Under the pieces are notes generated by a model. It had not been told where the DNA came from. It saw nothing but the letters and a program-made list of their open reading frames with translations, and did no database searches. From an uncultured Thermomicrobiales bacterium (GTDB taxonomy: Bacteria; Chloroflexota; Chloroflexia; Thermomicrobiales; UBA6265), in assembly GCA_902806375.1 (NCBI GenBank), contig CADCWK010000112.1, positions 1-7,432 on the forward strand: a stretch of DNA of 7,432 bases, in the 5' to 3' direction. Made by a program: the position numbers and the translations under genes. Shown piece after piece: positions 5,171 through 7,432 of this stretch. Within the stretch, counting starts at the first letter, position 1. Every line of letters begins with the position of its first letter.

Positions 5171-7432
5171 GTGACCTCCATCACCCTCGACATCGACCCT
5201 GCCACCCCTGTGGCCGGCGCGGCCCCGTCGTCCGGGTCGTTCGACGATTACCCACTGAGCCCGGCCCTGCTCGCGGCGATCGCGGAGCGCGGCATGGTCA
5301 CGCCCACGCCGATCCAGGCGTCGGCGATCCCGGCGCTGCTCGGCGGCCGCGACGTCGTCGGCCAGGCCCGGACGGGTTCGGGCAAGACGCTCGCCTTCAG
5401 CCTGCCGCTGCTGGAAGCCGTCGACGCCGGCCGGGCGTCGGTCCAGGCCCTGGTCCTGGCCCCGACCCGGGAACTGGCCTCCCAGGTCGCCGCCGTGATC
5501 GCCGACCTCGGGACCGTCAAGGGGGTCAGCGTCGCCCTCCTCTACGGCGGCACGTCCTCCGGCCCGCAGCGGACGGCCCTGCGCCGTGGCGCCCAGGTCG
5601 CGGTCGGCACGCCCGGCCGGATCCTCGACCTGATCAGCCAGGGCGCCCTCTGGCTGGACCAGGCCCGCTTCGTCGTGCTGGACGAGGCCGACGAGATGTT
5701 CGACCAGGGGTTCGCCCAGGACGTCGAGCGGATCATGGACAAGACGTCCAACAGCCGCCAGACGGCCCTGTTCTCGGCGACGATGCCCGAGTGGGTGCGG
5801 CAGACGGCGGCGCGGTACCTGTACGACCCGGAGACGATCGCCGTCGATGGTGGTGAGGAGCGGGCCGGCACCGTGCCCCACACCGCCTACGTGATCCCGA
5901 CCACCGAGCGGCCGGGCAGCCGGGCAGGCTACGGCCGGGGCCGGGACGAGGCCGACATGCGGGCCAAGCTCGGCGCGCTGCGCGACCTGCTCGACCACCG
6001 CGGCGAGGGGTCGGCGATCGTCTTCGGCCGGACCAAGCAGGGCGTCGCCGCCCTCTCCAAGCAACTCGAACGCGATGGCTATCCCGTGGGCGCGCTCCAG
6101 GGCAACATGACCCAGGCCGAGCGTGACTTCGTGATGGGGTCGTTCCGGGAGGGCCGGATCGACGTCCTCGTCGCCACCAACGTCGCGGCCCGCGGGCTGG
6201 ACCTCGTCGGCGTCAACCTCGTCATCAACGTCGAACTGCCGGAGTCGGCCGAGCTGCTCACCCATCGCGTCGGGCGGACCGGCCGGATGGGCCGGGGCGG
6301 TCAGGCCATCACCCTCCTCGCCGGGGCCGATCTCGCCCGCTGGCAGGTGCTGACCAAGGACGCCACGTTCCCGATCCGGCAACTCCCCTGGGAGGGCGCC
6401 GGGGCCGCACTGGCCCTCGGCGACGACGAGCAGGCCGAACGCGCGGCGACAGATGCGGCGACACCGCCGCCCGCCGTCAGCGACCGGCCCATCGACACGC
6501 TGCCCGCCCCCGACGCCCAGGACGATTCGCCGGCCGACCTTGTGGAAGAAGCACCGACCATGGACGACCCCTTGACGCCGAGATCGTTCGATGACACCCG
6601 CCCCGAGGGTGACGGTCGGGCGGCCAGTCCGGCCCGGTCCGACCGGCCGACCCGCCGGCCCAGCCGCCGTGGAACCGACACCGCGTCCACCCCGGCGCCG
6701 TCCCACTCCCCCGATGACGCCGGCGACCTGATCGCCCGGGCGCTGGCCAGCGTCGCTGCCACCAGCGGGTCCACTCCCGCTCCGGCCGCCGCCCGCCCCC
6801 AGCCCCCGGCAGTCCGGCGATCCACCCCCCGGCGCGCAGACGACCGCGGACAGACCAGGCAGGCCGACGTCGACGGGCCGATCGAGCCCACCGCCGTAGA
6901 CGGGCCGCCATCCGTCGCGGCGACGGCCATCGCCCAATCCCCGGCCGTCGCCGCCACGCCGGTCGCCGCCACGGTGACCCCCGGCCCGCTCCGGGGCACG
7001 CCACGCCCGGCATGGGTCCGTGGAGCCGCCGAGCGCGTCGCCCACTGGCAGGCCGGCCCCTCGCCATCGACGATGCCCGAGCCTCTCGCGTCGACGTTCG
7101 CCCCTGCTCCGGACTGGTCGGAGCGGGAGGATGCCGTGGCCGCCGCTCCACCGACGTCGCCAGCCCCGGCCACCCGACCGGCTTCACCGGTCCCGGGTCC
7201 GGCCACCGCCGCCCCCGCGACGTCCTCGGAGCAGCAGGCAACGCGCCCGGCACCTCGTCCCCAGCCGACCCGGGACCAGGCACCAGCGATCCAGGCTGGG
7301 CCAGTTTCCGAGCCAGCGGCCGCTGCGCCATCGGCCGATCGACCGACCGTCCGCCAAGGTCGGGCTACCGCGCCACCGCCGGTCCGGCGTCCCAGCCAGG
7401 TCCAGCCCGCCGGACCCATCGCGGCCTCCGTT
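5171..7432 (+). CDS. DEAD-box ATP-dependent RNA helicase with long disordered C-terminal tail (3' end outside window)
   Basis: The frame is open for 754 codons from GTG 5171 to the last base. All superfamily 2 DEAD-box motifs are present: Q motif with F24 and Q49, motif I ARTGSGKT (66-73), Ia PTREL (98-102), GG (126-127), Ib TPGR (147-150), II DEAD (171-174), III SAT (202-204), IV-region IVFGRTK (283-289), V ATNVAARGLD (335-344) and VI HRVGRTGR (365-372). It should use ATP to unwind short RNA duplexes or remodel RNA-protein complexes in the cytosol, like DeaD/CsdA or RhlE; which subfamily is unclear. A Gly/Arg-rich insert (about 246-258) lies between the two RecA lobes. From about residue 410 the protein becomes Pro/Ala/Ser/Thr/Arg-rich low complexity, with no lysine after K396 and no recognisable DbpA-type RNA-binding domain before the edge. 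Start: an in-frame TGA at 5138-5140 leaves GTG 5171 as the only usual start before the Q motif, with a weak AAGG 11 nt upstream. The gene is divergent from the cyclase. Confidence 0.95.
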   Translation, partial: MTSITLDIDPATPVAGAAPSSGSFDDYPLSPALLAAIAERGMVTPTPIQASAIPALLGGRDVVGQARTGSGKTLAFSLPLLEAVDAGRASVQALVLAPTRELASQVAAVIADLGTVKGVSVALLYGGTSSGPQRTALRRGAQVAVGTPGRILDLISQGALWLDQARFVVLDEADEMFDQGFAQDVERIMDKTSNSRQTALFSATMPEWVRQTAARYLYDPETIAVDGGEERAGTVPHTAYVIPTTERPGSRAGYGRGRDEADMRAKLGALRDLLDHRGEGSAIVFGRTKQGVAALSKQLERDGYPVGALQGNMTQAERDFVMGSFREGRIDVLVATNVAARGLDLVGVNLVINVELPESAELLTHRVGRTGRMGRGGQAITLLAGADLARWQVLTKDATFPIRQLPWEGAGAALALGDDEQAERAATDAATPPPAVSDRPIDTLPAPDAQDDSPADLVEEAPTMDDPLTPRSFDDTRPEGDGRAASPARSDRPTRRPSRRGTDTASTPAPSHSPDDAGDLIARALASVAATSGSTPAPAAARPQPPAVRRSTPRRADDRGQTRQADVDGPIEPTAVDGPPSVAATAIAQSPAVAATPVAATVTPGPLRGTPRPAWVRGAAERVAHWQAGPSPSTMPEPLASTFAPAPDWSEREDAVAAAPPTSPAPATRPASPVPGPATAAPATSSEQQATRPAPRPQPTRDQAPAIQAGPVSEPAAAAPSADRPTVRQGRATAPPPVRRPSQVQPAGPIAASV
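6944..6973 (+). repeat. 15-bp tandem duplication in the helicase tail
   Basis: Two adjacent 15-nt units (6944-6958 and 6959-6973) match at 13 of 15 positions and share GTCGCCGCCACG. They encode AVAAT and PVAAT (residues 592-601). The unit is five codons, so the frame is kept. This suggests the disordered tail grows by small in-frame slippage or duplication events. Confidence 0.45.

Noticed and set aside
4648..5856. 402-residue plus-strand frame crossing the intergenic region into the helicase
   Set aside because: It uses another frame than the helicase and overlaps both flanking genes. Its Pro/Arg/Gly-rich translation shows no domain. The ATG at 5137 within it is also not in frame with the helicase.
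5105..7045. 646-residue minus-strand open frame opposite the helicase
   Set aside because: The plus-strand frame carries every DEAD-box motif in order. The minus-strand translation is Gly/Arg/Asp-rich without a known motif and is a shadow.
6301..7419. 372-residue minus-strand open frame opposite the helicase tail
   Set aside because: I considered it because the tail is low complexity and thus weaker evidence for the plus frame. The plus frame continues uninterrupted from the helicase core, while this reading is Gly/Ala/Ser-rich with no domain and no clear ribosome site.

Overview
The window is very GC-rich, with strong G/C preference at third codon positions, and comes from a bacterial chromosome. 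The style of the three proteins resembles high-GC Chloroflexota (Thermomicrobia or Limnocylindria-like), with Actinomycetota as an alternative. That placement rests on protein style and composition only; no marker gene is present. I see no rRNA, tRNA, CRISPR array, insertion sequence or phage gene.

Layout from left to right: (1) positions 1-249, plus strand, hold the last 82 codons of a YfcE/MJ0936-type metallophosphoesterase cut by the left edge. (2) Positions 250-418 form a short convergent gap with stem-loops; the best one (392-420) overlaps the stop codon of the next gene. (3) Positions 419-4708, minus strand, hold one 1429-residue soluble signalling protein: a weak PAS-like N-terminus, a GAF-like domain, a Pro/Gly/Ser linker, seven tandem PAS domains and a C-terminal GGDEF diguanylate cyclase with an intact active site and product-inhibition site. 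(4) Positions 4709-5170 form a 462-nt divergent intergenic region with several dyads, a short direct repeat and weak promoter candidates. (5) Positions 5171-7432, plus strand, hold a DEAD-box RNA helicase that starts at GTG and runs off the right edge. Its core has all canonical motifs and is followed by at least 345 residues of lysine-free, Pro/Ala-rich, probably disordered tail.

The genes do not form one operon. The phosphoesterase and the cyclase converge, while the cyclase and the helicase diverge from a shared control region. The cyclase would convert signals sensed by its PAS/GAF array into cyclic di-GMP. The helicase would remodel RNA, for example in ribosome assembly, mRNA turnover or cold adaptation. 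A functional link between them is possible only through the shared divergent promoter region and is not shown by the sequence.

The most notable points are the size and regular spacing of the PAS array (three consecutive 126-residue steps leading into the GGDEF domain), the cyclase ending just where an EAL domain often follows, and the long lysine-free helicase tail with different codon use. No clearly new multi-gene system is visible.
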